Positions 18,984 to 28,604 of a stretch of 64,000 nt of DNA are shown here, piece after piece; within the stretch, counting starts at the first letter, position 1; every line of letters begins with the position of its first letter. A program made the position numbers and the translations under genes. The notes under the pieces are model-generated. The model saw only the letters and a list, made by a program, of their open reading frames with translations, did no database searches and had not been told where the DNA came from. This stretch comes from Deltaproteobacteria bacterium Ga0077550 (lineage in GTDB: Bacteria > Myxococcota_A > Polyangia > Nannocystales > Nannocystaceae), in assembly GCA_001464385.1 (NCBI GenBank), contig LNFB01000163.1, forward strand, positions 41,768 through 105,767, in the 5' to 3' direction.

Positions 18984-20060
18984 ATGGACCACCACGAGCA
19001 CACCCACGTGACCGAGCTGGGCGCGCTGACGGCGGGGGTCGGCACACACACCGCGTTCGCCGTCGTCCGCCTGCTGCGACGGGGGCAGACCCGCGCCGGC
19101 AAGCCGTTCTACGACATCCGGCTGTCCGATCGCACGCGCACGGTCGCCGGCAAGATCTGGAGCGACGCATCGCGGGCGATGTCGGCGGCCGAGGATCTGA
19201 AGCCCGGCGATCACGTCAAGGCGTTGTTCGAGATCGACGAGTACAAGGGCGCGCTGCAGATCTCGATCAAGGGCCTGCGCGCCGCGACCCCGGGCGAGCC
19301 CGGCTACGACCCGGTCGTGCTCGTCGACGAGGGCCACGATCTCGTCGCCGATCTGCTGTGCGATGTGCTGGTCTTCGACATCGAGACCGTGCCGGCGCAC
19401 GACCTCCGCAAGGCGCCGTCGACGATCGCCCAGGCCGTGGCGAAGCACGCCGAGCGCAACGAGTGGGACGTGTCGAAGGTGATGAGCCTGTCGCCGTACC
19501 TCGGCCAGGTGGTGTCGCTCGCGGTGGGCAACGGCGATCAGGATCCGCGCACGCAGGACGTCACCGTGTTCGTGGTGCCGCCGCCGGGGATGGGGCCCGC
19601 ACAGATCGCGTTGCTGCCGAGCTGGATCCGACCGGTCAGCGAGCCCGAGCTGCTGCGCGCGTTCTGGACGCTGGCGGGGCAGGCGAGCTGCGTCGTCTCG
19701 TACAACGGTCGCGGCTTCGACGTGCCGTTCCTGCTCGGGCGCAGCCTCATCCACGGCGTGCCGGTGCGCGTCGATCTGCTGTCGTCGCCGTCGTACGCCC
19801 TGCGCCCGCACCTCGATCTCTTCAACGTGGTCGCGCCCGGCGGCGGCTTCGGCCGCGGCCCCGCGTCGCTCGACGTGGTGTGCTGGGCGCTCGGCGTGAC
19901 GAGCCCGAAGGAATCGATGGACGGCTCGATGGTCGCGGCGACGTACGCCAAGGGCGACGTCGCCCAGATCGCGCTGTACAACGCCGGCGACGTGCGGGCG
20001 ACCACTGCGGTGTACCAGCGCGTGCGCGACGGCGTGCTGCGCTTCCGCGACGACTGGTAG
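18984..20060 (+). CDS. OB-fold plus DnaQ-like 3'-5' exonuclease (DNA_pol_B_exo2 type)
   Basis: 358 residues from ATG 18984. Residues ~20-100 look like a nucleic-acid-binding OB fold (VVRLLRRGQTRAGKPFYDIR, AGKIWSDAS, GDHVKALFEIDEY). Residues ~130-358 match the predicted PolB-like exonuclease family: DVLVFDIETVPAHD gives the Asp-Glu pair, VSYNGRGFDVPFLLGR the Asn/Asp motif, and YNAGDVRATTAVYQR the final Asp. The ExoI, ExoII and ExoIII acidic residues are therefore present. The combination suggests a nuclease that grips single-stranded DNA or RNA. It is divergent from the rubrerythrin operon. Confidence 0.78.
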   Translation: MDHHEHTHVTELGALTAGVGTHTAFAVVRLLRRGQTRAGKPFYDIRLSDRTRTVAGKIWSDASRAMSAAEDLKPGDHVKALFEIDEYKGALQISIKGLRAATPGEPGYDPVVLVDEGHDLVADLLCDVLVFDIETVPAHDLRKAPSTIAQAVAKHAERNEWDVSKVMSLSPYLGQVVSLAVGNGDQDPRTQDVTVFVVPPPGMGPAQIALLPSWIRPVSEPELLRAFWTLAGQASCVVSYNGRGFDVPFLLGRSLIHGVPVRVDLLSSPSYALRPHLDLFNVVAPGGGFGRGPASLDVVCWALGVTSPKESMDGSMVAATYAKGDVAQIALYNAGDVRATTAVYQRVRDGVLRFRDDW

Positions 20061-20097
20061 CACCCGGCCGCGCGCGACCGGGTGCCTGCGCGTGGGC

Positions 20098-20370
20098 TCA
20101 GCCCTCGGCGGGCTCGGTCCCCTCGGCGGGCGCGTCGGGCGTCGCTTCGGGATCGGGCGCGTCGGTCTTGTCGTCCGCGGCCGCGGGGCACTCCGCGAAC
20201 TCGCAGTTGGGCCCCGAGCGGGCGACCGAGCTGCCATCGGGGCAGACCTTCGCCTCCTCGGTGCACGCGGCCTTGCCGTCGGGTGGGTTGGTGTCCTTCT
20301 TGACGCAGGCGCCGGCCGCGACGGCGAGCGCGAAGCCGAGGAGGGACGCGAGGGTGGTGCGGTGGTTCAT
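20098..20370 (-). CDS. small Cys-containing lipoprotein
   Basis: 90 residues. Signal peptide MNHRTTLASLLGFALAVAAG ends at lipobox Cys (AGAC). The mature part has ACTEEAKVCPDGSSV and SGPNCEFAECP, a small Cys-rich motif often seen in secreted proteins, then an acidic Pro/Ala/Glu tail. Function unknown; it is convergent with the exonuclease gene. Confidence 0.7.
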   Translation of the reverse strand: MNHRTTLASLLGFALAVAAGACVKKDTNPPDGKAACTEEAKVCPDGSSVARSGPNCEFAECPAAADDKTDAPDPEATPDAPAEGTEPAEG

Positions 20371-20426
20371 GGCCGCTGAACGCCGGCCGAGGGGAGGGAC
20401 TTTCGGTGGGGGGGCGCGTCCCGTCC

Positions 20427-20666
20427 TCACTCGTCCAGGGGCACGGAGCCGTGCTCCATCACCGGCGGGGCCTCCGGCGCGACGTAGCCCAGGAAGTCGT
20501 ACCGGGTGAAGACGTCGACCCGTTCGAGTGCACTCGAGTCCTCGGGGAGAGTGACGTCGAAGTGGTGATGGCAGAACCCCTTGCGTCCGTCTTCGTCCGG
20601 GTGCATCTCGCACGGCTGGATCAGGACGTCGAGGATCGGACCGTCGCTGGGGGCCCAGGCGCACAC
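20427..20666 (-). CDS. hypothetical protein, start uncertain
   Basis: 79 residues if GTG 20666 is used; an in-frame ATG at 20753 would overlap the methyltransferase gene by 53 bases and gives atypical residues. The core reads like a real protein with high third-position GC: LDVLIQPCEMHPDEDG, GFCHHHFDVTLPED and VDVFTRYDFLGYVAPE. The Cys and His cluster could bind metal. It follows the methyltransferase gene in the same direction. It may be truncated at its N terminus. Confidence 0.45.
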   Translation of the reverse strand: MCAWAPSDGPILDVLIQPCEMHPDEDGRKGFCHHHFDVTLPEDSSALERVDVFTRYDFLGYVAPEAPPVMEHGSVPLDE

Positions 20667-20700
20667 GTCGTCCTCGCCGTCGTGATGTCGCCGACCCGCC

Positions 20701-22149
20701 TCATCCGCGCACCCGCAGTGCCCCGCCCTCGCACCCCTCGATCCGCACCCCATCGTCCGTCGCCACCAACCGCAGCGGATCCGGCCGCGTCGTCGCGCGA
20801 TCCAACGCCGTCGTCGCCTCCAACTTCACGATCCCGCCCGTGCCCTCGTCGCGCAGCAGGTCGACCTCGACCAACGCGTCGTAGAAACAACCGATCATGC
20901 ACCCCCGATCGACGTCCACCTCGCACGCGCTGCCGTCCTCGGCGACACCCACGACCTGGTGCCGCGCCAGCGACAGCCGCGCGTGATCGAAGGCCCCCAC
21001 GCGGCCGACCTCGGCGACGATCTCCGGGGTGCAGTGGTACTCGCGGACGTCGCCGACCTGCTCGCTCCACACGCGGACGCCGGTGGCGTCGGCCAGGGCG
21101 AAGCCGCCGCTCGTCACCGCGGGGTTCGCTGGATCGTCGCTGACCACGACCGCGAGCGGGCGATCGGTCGGGCACACGCCGCGCTCGCACAGCACGCGAC
21201 GGGCCTCGGCGTCGTCGAGCGGGCGTCGGTCGAAGCGCTCGGCGAGCAGCGCGTAGGCCTCGCCCCAGTCGCGGACCTTCGCGGCGACCGGGCTGCGCGT
21301 CAGGGTGCAGCGAGCCTCGCGTGCGCCCGGGGTCCCCGCGCGCTTGCGGAACTCGAGCACGAACTTGTCGCTGAACTCGCCGCGGTCGTTCACCCACGGC
21401 AGCGCGTTCCAGTCGCGCGTGTCCGCGGGGTTGCGCAGGAAGTCGCCGCGACGCACGAGCTCGAAGCCCGCGGCCTCGAGCTCGGCGACGACGAGCGATT
21501 CCTCGATGCGGTGCAGCGACTGACTGCCGCTCGCGCCGGCGCCGGCCTTCGCGTGCGCGTCGACGATCACGTAGCGGCCGCCGGGGCGCAGCGCGTTGCG
21601 GACCGCGAGGTTGTGCGCCGCCCGGTCGACGCCCATCCACTCGAAGTCGTGGTAGAAGAGCACGTTCACGACTACGTCGAGGTCGCGCACGTCGGGGGGG
21701 AACGGATCGACGAACTCGCGATCGAGCCGCACGACGTTCGCGTTGACCGGCTTCGCGAGCCTCGCCGTCCAGGCCGCCTCGGCGAACTTCTTCCGCACGA
21801 ACTCGGGGTTCTGGCCGTAGACGGTGCCCGTGGGCCCCACGGCGCGGGCGAGCAGCTCGGTGGTGTAGCCGAAGCCCGCGCCGAGATCCGCGACGCGCGA
21901 GCCGGGCGGGAGATCGAGGAACGCCAGGAACTCGGCGGGCCGGCGTCGCGCGTCGGCCGTCCGATCGTCGGCGTCGCGATCGGCCGCGTCGACGATCGTC
22001 CGGATCGCGGCCCACTTCGCGGGCGGGATCGCGGCCGGGGCTGCGTCCGGGTCCACGGCCACGGTCGGCTCGGGCGGGACCGGCGTCGTCCCGCGGCACG
22101 CCACGGCACCGAGGACGATGCACGCCAGCGCGACACGACGACCACGCAT
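20701..22149 (-). CDS. lipoprotein with class I methyltransferase-like domain
   Basis: 482 residues. A signal peptide ends at lipobox Cys (LGAVACRG), so the protein is predicted to be exported. Residues ~45-270 form a SAM-methyltransferase-like fold: motif I VADLGAGFGY, the post-I segment TVYGQNPEFV, and ALRPGGRYVIVDAHA (motif III), like the predicted methyltransferases of COG4798. The C-terminal ~200 residues are unrelated, Cys-containing and not recognised. A SAM-dependent enzyme outside the cytoplasm would lack cofactor, so either the domain has been reused or the N terminus is misread. Confidence 0.7.
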   Translation of the reverse strand: MRGRRVALACIVLGAVACRGTTPVPPEPTVAVDPDAAPAAIPPAKWAAIRTIVDAADRDADDRTADARRRPAEFLAFLDLPPGSRVADLGAGFGYTTELLARAVGPTGTVYGQNPEFVRKKFAEAAWTARLAKPVNANVVRLDREFVDPFPPDVRDLDVVVNVLFYHDFEWMGVDRAAHNLAVRNALRPGGRYVIVDAHAKAGAGASGSQSLHRIEESLVVAELEAAGFELVRRGDFLRNPADTRDWNALPWVNDRGEFSDKFVLEFRKRAGTPGAREARCTLTRSPVAAKVRDWGEAYALLAERFDRRPLDDAEARRVLCERGVCPTDRPLAVVVSDDPANPAVTSGGFALADATGVRVWSEQVGDVREYHCTPEIVAEVGRVGAFDHARLSLARHQVVGVAEDGSACEVDVDRGCMIGCFYDALVEVDLLRDEGTGGIVKLEATTALDRATTRPDPLRLVATDDGVRIEGCEGGALRVRG

Positions 22150-22215
22150 GCGACCAGCCTACCCGAATCGGGCCAGATGCTGGGATTCGCCGGGCGGGGT
22201 TGGTACCTTCCGCCT

Positions 22216-23127
22216 GTGGATGCGCTGCGCCGCCTGCTCGAGTTGATCGCCCGCGAGCTCGAGGCCGACGACGTGCGCATCGAGGTCGGGCTGCGCGAGC
22301 CGGACGCCCGCAACGCGTGGTGCGAGCTCGCCGGCGGCTATCGCCTGCTCGCGGTGTTCGACCGCGACCACGCCGACCTGGCCGAGCGACGGGCGAGGCT
22401 CGAGGTGCTCGCGCAGACCTTCGCCGCGACGCTTTCGGGCGGGCTCGCCGACGCGCCGCAGATCGCGACCGGCACCGAGCTGGCCGTGCACGCCCTCGAC
22501 GAGCTGCTGGCCGCGCTGGCGCGGATCGCCGGGGCCACCGCGGCGATGGTCGTCGACGAGCACTCGCCGATGCTGTGGGGATCGTCGCTCATGCCCCGCG
22601 GGCCCGAGGACGCCGACGTCGCCGCGTGGATGACCACCGCAGCGATCGCCGCCGCGCGTCACGGCCTGGATTTCGCGGCGCTGCTCGCCGCGCCCGCGAC
22701 CGTCGAGGCGGCGCTCGACGCCGCCGCGGTCGATCCCGACAACCGCGTCCGCATCTCGCGGGCCCTCGGTCGATTGCACGCGGCCGGCCTGTCGCGCACG
22801 CCGTCGCAGTGGCGCGAGTTCGTGATCGCGATGCGGGCCGTCGCTGCGTCGCGCCGCGGTCCCGCGGACGCGCGCCACGTCCCCACGTCCGGCGTGAAGG
22901 CGTCGGGCGAGGCCCGCGAGGAGCCGCCCGCCTTCGTGTCGCGCGGCTTCGGTGGCATCTACCGCGTCGTGCTCGCCTTCGCCGACGCGTTCTCCGAGCT
23001 CCACGCCGAGTCGGCCCTGATGCGCGCGCTCCCGGTGATCGAGAAGCACGTCGTCGGGCTGCCGCCGGTGGATCCGGGCGGCGGCGGCGGTGGGCAGGTC
23101 GTGCGGCTGTTCGGACCGCGGAGCTGA
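22216..23127 (+). CDS. hypothetical protein, possible roadblock/LC7-like regulator
   Basis: 303 residues from GTG 22216 (the open frame extends far upstream only as antisense of the methyltransferase gene). Residues ~95-200 contain ALDELLAALARIAGATAAMV, VDEHSPMLWGSS and helices that recall roadblock/LC7 or similar small regulatory folds, but identity is weak. A Pro/Gly-rich tail follows a hydrophobic segment GIYRVVLAFADAFSELHAES. No membrane helix or catalytic motif is clear. Divergent from the methyltransferase gene. Confidence 0.5.
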   Translation: MDALRRLLELIARELEADDVRIEVGLREPDARNAWCELAGGYRLLAVFDRDHADLAERRARLEVLAQTFAATLSGGLADAPQIATGTELAVHALDELLAALARIAGATAAMVVDEHSPMLWGSSLMPRGPEDADVAAWMTTAAIAAARHGLDFAALLAAPATVEAALDAAAVDPDNRVRISRALGRLHAAGLSRTPSQWREFVIAMRAVAASRRGPADARHVPTSGVKASGEAREEPPAFVSRGFGGIYRVVLAFADAFSELHAESALMRALPVIEKHVVGLPPVDPGGGGGGQVVRLFGPRS

Positions 23128-23153
23128 ATCGGGGCGGCCCGGCCCCCTCGAGT

Positions 23154-24572
23154 TCACACCTCGAGTTCGGTGATCGGCGCGTTCGTGTACCCCGCCTCGT
23201 ATCCGAACTCCGCGAGCGGCAGCCCGGCCCCGCGCAGCGCCGTCAGCAGCGCGCGGGTCGTGTTGTCCCCGTTGCCGCGATAGTGGACGTTGCCCCGCAG
23301 GCGCCCGCCACCCTTGCCGCACACGAGCATCGGCATGTCGTCCTGCGAGTGGGTCCAGCCCTCGGCGTGCTCGGTGGCCACGAGGATCGAGCTGTGCTCG
23401 AGGAGGTTGCCCGCGCCCTCGGCCGTGTCGCGGAGCTTGCCGAGGAAGTACGCGAGCTGCTCGACGTTGAACTTCGCCACGGCGGCGCCGGTGGTGTAGG
23501 GCGAGGGCTCGGTGTGGTTGAGGTAGTGGTGGCCGTCGGTGGCGCCGACCATCCAGAACACCGCCCCCGAGCCGCACGTGGAGTATTGCACCGAGAACGA
23601 TCGCGTCAGCCCGCACGCGAGCGCGAGCGCCATCAGGTCGCTCATCACCATGTTCTTCTCGACGACGGCCTCGTTGGAGTCGACGTCGGGGAACTCGCCG
23701 GGATCGGCGGGCTGCTGACAATCGGCGATCGGCGCCGACAGCCGCGACTCGAGCTCGCTGATGCTCGTGAAGTGCTGATCGAGCCGCTGCTTGTCCTTCG
23801 CGCCGACCTTGTTCTCGAGCGACCGGATCTGGTCGCCGACCGAGTCCAGCACCGAGGCCCGGGCCTTGCGCACCAGCGGCTCGGCGGTGCCCTGGTTGAA
23901 CAGGCGATCCCAGAAGGCGTGCGGGCTCTCCTCCGAGGGGTTCACGTTCGACTCGCCGGCGACGCTGCCGTTGTGCGACAGGTACTGGAACGAGGTGCCC
24001 TCGTCGGTGCCGCGGAACCGCGTGACCGCGATCTCGAGCGATCGGTACGGCGTCATGGCCTCGGTCATGAAGTGCGCCGCGGCGACCTGATCGACCGACG
24101 GGTACTTCATCGTCGACACGATCGTGTCGCGCACGTCGGCGACCTTGAGGTGCGGACCGCCCGAGCACACCGCCGACATCCCCGAGTGATGCGGGTGGCG
24201 CGGCGTGAGCACCGACATGCCGGTCACCACGCTGACGTACTCCTTGAGCGGCACCAGCGGCACGAGCGAGCCGTCGGCCGCGGGCTGCCAGTCGGGTCCG
24301 ACGGTCGGCGTGAACTGGCCCATGTGCACGCCGTTGCCCATGAACCACAGGCCGAAGCGGGTCGGGATCGCGTCGCCGCCGGCGAACGCGTCGCCGTGGT
24401 CGTTCAGCATCAGCCCGAGGATCGGCAGGCCGATCGTGGTGCCCGCGAGTCCGCGCAGGAACATGCGTCGCGCCACGGGACTGCGCAGGGGCGAGGTGCG
24501 TCGCAGATCCATGTATGTGTCGCGGTCGCCCTGCTCGGCGCGGACGCGGCGGTCGTTCGTCGTGCGGCTCAT
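23154..24572 (-). CDS. DUF1552 family secreted protein
   Basis: 472 residues. A twin-arginine-type leader is visible (SPVARRMFLRGLAGTTIGLP). The body matches DUF1552: FGLWFMGNGVHMGQF, TGMSVLTPRHPHHSGM, a central coiled helix region, then GATDGHHYLNH and LVATEHAEGW. DUF1552 proteins occur in Planctomycetes, Verrucomicrobia and myxobacteria next to DUF1592-type c-heme proteins, exactly as here; their substrate is unknown. The ATG overlaps the stop of the partner gene (ATGA). Confidence 0.88.
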   Translation of the reverse strand: MSRTTNDRRVRAEQGDRDTYMDLRRTSPLRSPVARRMFLRGLAGTTIGLPILGLMLNDHGDAFAGGDAIPTRFGLWFMGNGVHMGQFTPTVGPDWQPAADGSLVPLVPLKEYVSVVTGMSVLTPRHPHHSGMSAVCSGGPHLKVADVRDTIVSTMKYPSVDQVAAAHFMTEAMTPYRSLEIAVTRFRGTDEGTSFQYLSHNGSVAGESNVNPSEESPHAFWDRLFNQGTAEPLVRKARASVLDSVGDQIRSLENKVGAKDKQRLDQHFTSISELESRLSAPIADCQQPADPGEFPDVDSNEAVVEKNMVMSDLMALALACGLTRSFSVQYSTCGSGAVFWMVGATDGHHYLNHTEPSPYTTGAAVAKFNVEQLAYFLGKLRDTAEGAGNLLEHSSILVATEHAEGWTHSQDDMPMLVCGKGGGRLRGNVHYRGNGDNTTRALLTALRGAGLPLAEFGYEAGYTNAPITELEV

Positions 24573-26317
24573 TGCGCCACCTCCGGGCTCGCGTAGCGGA
24601 AGCCGTCGTTGGTGACCAGCGAGATCACCAGGGAACGGAAGTCGTAGTCGCTCGTCACGAAGTCCTCGATCACCGCGGCCACCGCGTCCTCTTCGCCCGA
24701 GGCGGCGAGGTGGGCACCGGCGTGCTCGTAGAAGCGCCGGGCGATGCACTCGCCGGCGGCCGGCAGCTCGGCGACCAGCGCCGCCATCTCGAGCGGGCCT
24801 GCGACCGGCGTGCCGTCGATCTCGGTCGCGCTGTCGATCGGCAGGCCGAGCTCGTCGACCGTGCGCCACGCCCCGATCGCGTCGTAGTTCTCGAGGCCGA
24901 ACCCGATGGGGTCCATCAGGTCGTGGCAGCTGGCGCACTGCGGGTTCTCGCGGTGGACCTCGAGCCGCTCGCGGAGCGTCTGCGGCGGCTGGGTCGGATC
25001 GGGCGCAGGCAGCGTCGTGTCGACGCCGGCGGGCGGCGGCGGCACGTCCTGGCACAGCAGCTGGATCCGCACGAAGCGGCCGCGGTGCGTCGGCGAGGTC
25101 TGGGTCTTGTTGGCGTTCACCGCCAGGAAGCCCGCCGACGTCAGGATGCCGGCGCGGTGCGATCCGTCGGTGAAGGTGTACGGCCGCAGCTCGGGCCCGG
25201 TGATCCCAGGGACGCCGTAGACCTTCGCGAGATCCTCGTTGAGGTACGTGTCGGGGGTGGTGAACAGCTCGCGGAAGTCACCCGAGCCGTCGAACACCGT
25301 GGTCTCGAACATGCGCTCGAGCTCGGCGCGCATCGACGGCCCGAGCGTCGCGCTCATCTGCGGGAACAGCTCGACGTTGCGATCGAGCTCGTCGAGCTTG
25401 CGGATGTTCATGAAGTCGCGGAAGAAGCCGACCAACGCGGGGCGGGCGCGGGGATCGTCGAGCAGCCGCAGGGCCTGGGCCTCGATCGCGTCGGCGTCGA
25501 GCAGCGCATCGGCCTCGGCCGCCGCGAGCAGCGTGGCGTCGGGCGGGGCGTCCTGCAGCAGGTACGACAGGCGGCTGGCCATCTCCCAGCTCGTGTAGCG
25601 CAGCAGGTCGGGGCGACCGTCGACCGGCACGCCGACCTCGACGCGGAACAGGAAGTTCGGCGACTGCAGCACGCTCGCCGCCCCGAACTCGATCGCCGCG
25701 TTCACGTCGGCGAGGTCGCCGGCGATCGAACCGACGAGGGTGACGAGCGCGTCGAGCTCCTGCGGATCCACCGGCCGCCGCCACGCCCGCTTCGCGAAGC
25801 TGCCGAGGAACGCGGCGATGCACGGATCGTCGGCGCTCGCCGGCTCGCACCCGACCATCGCCGCGCGGCGGATGGGGTCGGCCCACACCTGGTCGAGCAC
25901 CGCGTACGTCGCGGCCTCGTACTTCTCGGCGTCGATCGACGAGATGGTCGCGCCGGCGGCGGAGATCGAGGTGAAGCCGTACAGCAGATCGTCCGCGGGG
26001 AGATCGGTCGGCAACACGAGCGGCTCGCCGAGCAGCGCGAGCACGCTGTTGTGGAATTGCGGCTGCGTGAGCCGGTGGAGCGTGGGCGCGGCCGGCTCGA
26101 GGCTCGCGGTCGGCGGCCCATCACCCGTCTCGCCACCCGTGCCCGCGTCGGTGCCGGCGCCGGTGGCCGACGCATCGTCGCCCGTGGCGCCGCCGTCGGC
26201 CCGCGTCCCCTCGACGCCCTGGTAGCAACCCGAGGGGACCGCCGTCAGCAGGAGCCCCGCGATCGCGAGCGTGCGCCCGCGCTGCAGGGGACCGGGGTGA
26301 ATCGATGCGCCTGCCAC
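24569..26317 (-). CDS. DUF1592/DUF1588/DUF1585 lipoprotein with c-type heme motif
   Basis: 582 residues from GTG 26317. Signal peptide LAIAGLLLTAVPSGC ends at a lipobox. The domain series is DUF1587 (LTQPQFHNSVLALLG), DUF1595 (FAKRAWRRPVDPQELDAL), DUF1592 (SPNFLFRVEVGV, MASRLSYLLQD), DUF1588 with a CASCHDLMDPIGF heme-binding CXXCH, and DUF1585 (YEHAGAHLAASGE). It should be an exported electron-transfer or oxidising component acting with the DUF1552 protein encoded next. Alternative starts up to 26389 lack support. Confidence 0.88.
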   Translation of the reverse strand: MAGASIHPGPLQRGRTLAIAGLLLTAVPSGCYQGVEGTRADGGATGDDASATGAGTDAGTGGETGDGPPTASLEPAAPTLHRLTQPQFHNSVLALLGEPLVLPTDLPADDLLYGFTSISAAGATISSIDAEKYEAATYAVLDQVWADPIRRAAMVGCEPASADDPCIAAFLGSFAKRAWRRPVDPQELDALVTLVGSIAGDLADVNAAIEFGAASVLQSPNFLFRVEVGVPVDGRPDLLRYTSWEMASRLSYLLQDAPPDATLLAAAEADALLDADAIEAQALRLLDDPRARPALVGFFRDFMNIRKLDELDRNVELFPQMSATLGPSMRAELERMFETTVFDGSGDFRELFTTPDTYLNEDLAKVYGVPGITGPELRPYTFTDGSHRAGILTSAGFLAVNANKTQTSPTHRGRFVRIQLLCQDVPPPPAGVDTTLPAPDPTQPPQTLRERLEVHRENPQCASCHDLMDPIGFGLENYDAIGAWRTVDELGLPIDSATEIDGTPVAGPLEMAALVAELPAAGECIARRFYEHAGAHLAASGEEDAVAAVIEDFVTSDYDFRSLVISLVTNDGFRYASPEVAQ

Positions 26318-26483
26318 GATCGCGACGGTAGCGAAGTCCCGGACGCCCGCCAACGCCCCGGCCGCGCTTGGTTGCGACGCTCTACGCAATCGCGACGCGT
26401 GGCGCTGCCGCGTTCGCGCCTGCCGCTACACGATCGGCACCGCGGTGGCCACGCTCCGGCCGCGACGGTACACTCGAGAGGTG

Positions 26484-27047
26484 GTGAGTGACCCCGCACT
26501 CAGGCGTGCGACCTACGAGGATGTCCTCGCCGCGCCCGCGCACATGGTCGCCGAGATCGTGCGGGGCAGCCTCTCTCTGCGGCCCAGGCCTCGCCCGATC
26601 CACGTGCGCGCGGCCTCGCGCCTCGGCATGGGCCTCGCGGGCTTCGACGGCGCCGACGCGGGCGGGCCAGGCGGTTGGGTGATCCTCGACGAGCCGGAGC
26701 TCCACCTGCACGCCGAGATCCTCGTTCCCGATCTCGCGGGGTGGCGACGCGATCGCATGCCGGAGCTGCCCGCCGACACTGCGTACTTCGAGCTGGCCCC
26801 CGACTGGGTCTGCGAGGTGCTGTCGCCGAGCACGGAGCGACTCGATCGAGCGGAGAAGACCGACATCTACGCGGAGCACGGCGTCGCGCACCTGTGGTTG
26901 GTGAACCCGGAGCTCCAGACGCTCGAGCTGCGACGACTCGATGGCGCGACGTACCGACGCATCACGGTGCACAGCGGAGCGGTGAAGGTCCGCGCGGAGC
27001 CGTTCGACGCGGTGGAGCTCGATCTCGCGTCGCTGTGGGCCCGCTAG
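26484..27047 (+). CDS. Uma2-family (DUF820) putative restriction-like endonuclease
   Basis: 187 residues from GTG 26484, which follows GAGAGG by three bases; GTG 26481 is equally possible. Conserved features of the Uma2/DUF820 family are present: TYEDVLAAP, AEIVRGSLSL, VPDLAGWRRDRMP, APDWVCEVLSPSTE and the Lys-containing KTDIYAEHGVAHLW, a PD-(D/E)XK-type arrangement. The biological role of the family is unclear although it is often annotated as an endonuclease. It stands alone between minus-strand genes. Confidence 0.85.
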   Translation: MSDPALRRATYEDVLAAPAHMVAEIVRGSLSLRPRPRPIHVRAASRLGMGLAGFDGADAGGPGGWVILDEPELHLHAEILVPDLAGWRRDRMPELPADTAYFELAPDWVCEVLSPSTERLDRAEKTDIYAEHGVAHLWLVNPELQTLELRRLDGATYRRITVHSGAVKVRAEPFDAVELDLASLWAR

Positions 27048-27049
27048 CG

Positions 27050-28436
27050 TCAGTGCGCGGGCGCGAGCGAGCGGCCGAACGCCCACATCACCAGGGCGTG
27101 CGCGATGGCCTGGGTGACGCGGTAGATCCACCACGGCAGGCGCGGCTCGAAGTCCCGCACGATGGTGAGCGCCGTGCCCTCGCCGGTCGTGCGGAACTCG
27201 AACGTGCCCGACTGCCCCGCGATGGCGAGCGCGCCCCCGACGATGCCGTAGACGAAGCGATCGGGGGCGCTGCGCTCGGACATGGGGGCGAGGACCAGGA
27301 GGTCGAGGCCCGTGCCGCGCAGGCGGAATCGCAGGGATCCATCGGCGTCGTGGACGACGCGGAGGATCCACCCGAGGGCGCCGGCGCACCACCGCGCGTA
27401 CCGTAGGGCGAGCGACGCGGCGTCGAGGCCCGCGGGCGCGGTGATGCGCTGGATGCTGAGCACCGTCGAGCGGACGGGGTTGGGATCCTTCGCCGCCGTC
27501 GCGAACGGATCCGCGGTGAGCCGGCCGTCCTCCGCGATCGCGGCGCCGAGGGCCGCCTCGAACGGTGTCGGCGTGAGTCCGGCCGCCCGCGCGAGGCGAT
27601 CGTCGCGTGCCGTCATCTCGTGGCGCAGGCTCTCGACCAGCGGACCTGCGAGGGCCCGCGGCGCGCCCGTGACGAGCGACAGCCACAGTCGCGACAGGCC
27701 CGGGGAGAACAGCGGCACGCCGAAGAAGCGTCGGCGCACGCCCGACAGCGCCGCGACGCGCCGCATGATCTCGAGGTACGAGACGACCTCGGGCGCCGCG
27801 ATGTCGAAGATCTGACCCGCGCTCGCGGCATCGTCCACCGCGAACGTCAGCAGCGCGACGACGTCCGCGAGCGCGACCGGCTGCGTGCGCGTGTGCGTCC
27901 ACCGCGGGCACACCATGATCGGCAGCCGCCGCACGAGCCGCGAGACGATCTGGAACGACGAGCCCGCCGCGCCGAGCACCAGCCCCGCGCGCAGCACCGT
28001 GACCGGGACGCCGGTGCTCGCGAGCACGCGCTCGACCTCGAGCCGGCTGCGCAGGTGCTCCGAGAGCGCGCCGGGCTCGTCACCGCCGCCGGGGATGAGC
28101 CCGCCGAGGTACACGATGCGCTCCACGCCGGCCTTCGCGGCCGCGCGGGCGAAGTTGTCCGCGCACAGCAGATCGATGTCGGCGAACGACGCCTGGGTCA
28201 GCCGCGCGCTCGGCATCATGCTGTGCACGAGGTAGACCGCGACGCGGACCCCGACGAGCGCGCGCTCGGTGTCCTCGAGCGAGAGCAGATCACAGCGCGC
28301 GATCCTGCCGCGACAGGCCGACCACGCGGTGGCCTGCCGCGAGGGCGGGGCCCAGCGCGCGACCGACGAACCCCGAGGCACCGGCGACGAGGACGGTGGT
28401 GGGGCCCGCGGGCGCGGGGAGGGGGGACGGCGGCAC
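27050..28436 (-). pseudogene. NmrA-like SDR / DUF2867 protein, broken by a frameshift
   Basis: The 5' part (28436-28290) encodes VPPSPLPAPAGPTTVLVAGA followed by SGFVGRALGPALAAGHRVVG, a complete Rossmann start, then hits a TGA. The rest (from about 28330 down to 27050) continues in another frame with CDLLSLEDTERALVGV, YLVHSMMP, VYLGGLIPGGG, HTRTQPVALADVV and a C-terminal DUF2867-like domain of ~180 residues. In intact relatives a dozen or so residues join these parts; here they are missing, so the break looks like a small deletion with a frame change. It could be a true pseudogene or an assembly error. Intact, it would be an NAD(P)-binding membrane-associated oxidoreductase of ~470 residues. 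Confidence 0.8.
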
Positions 28437-28604
28437 CGACGGAATCTACGGCCCAGCCGCGTTTGTGCCAGCGTTCGGGGTGAGGGACGCGTGGCGCCAG
28501 CGCGCGCGGGTCGAGGGGGCTACGCCACCGGCCCATTGTGAGCCGGGACATCGACGAGCCGCGAGGTGCCGCGGCGTCGGATGCCGATCCCCGAGCGCCG
28601 CGAG

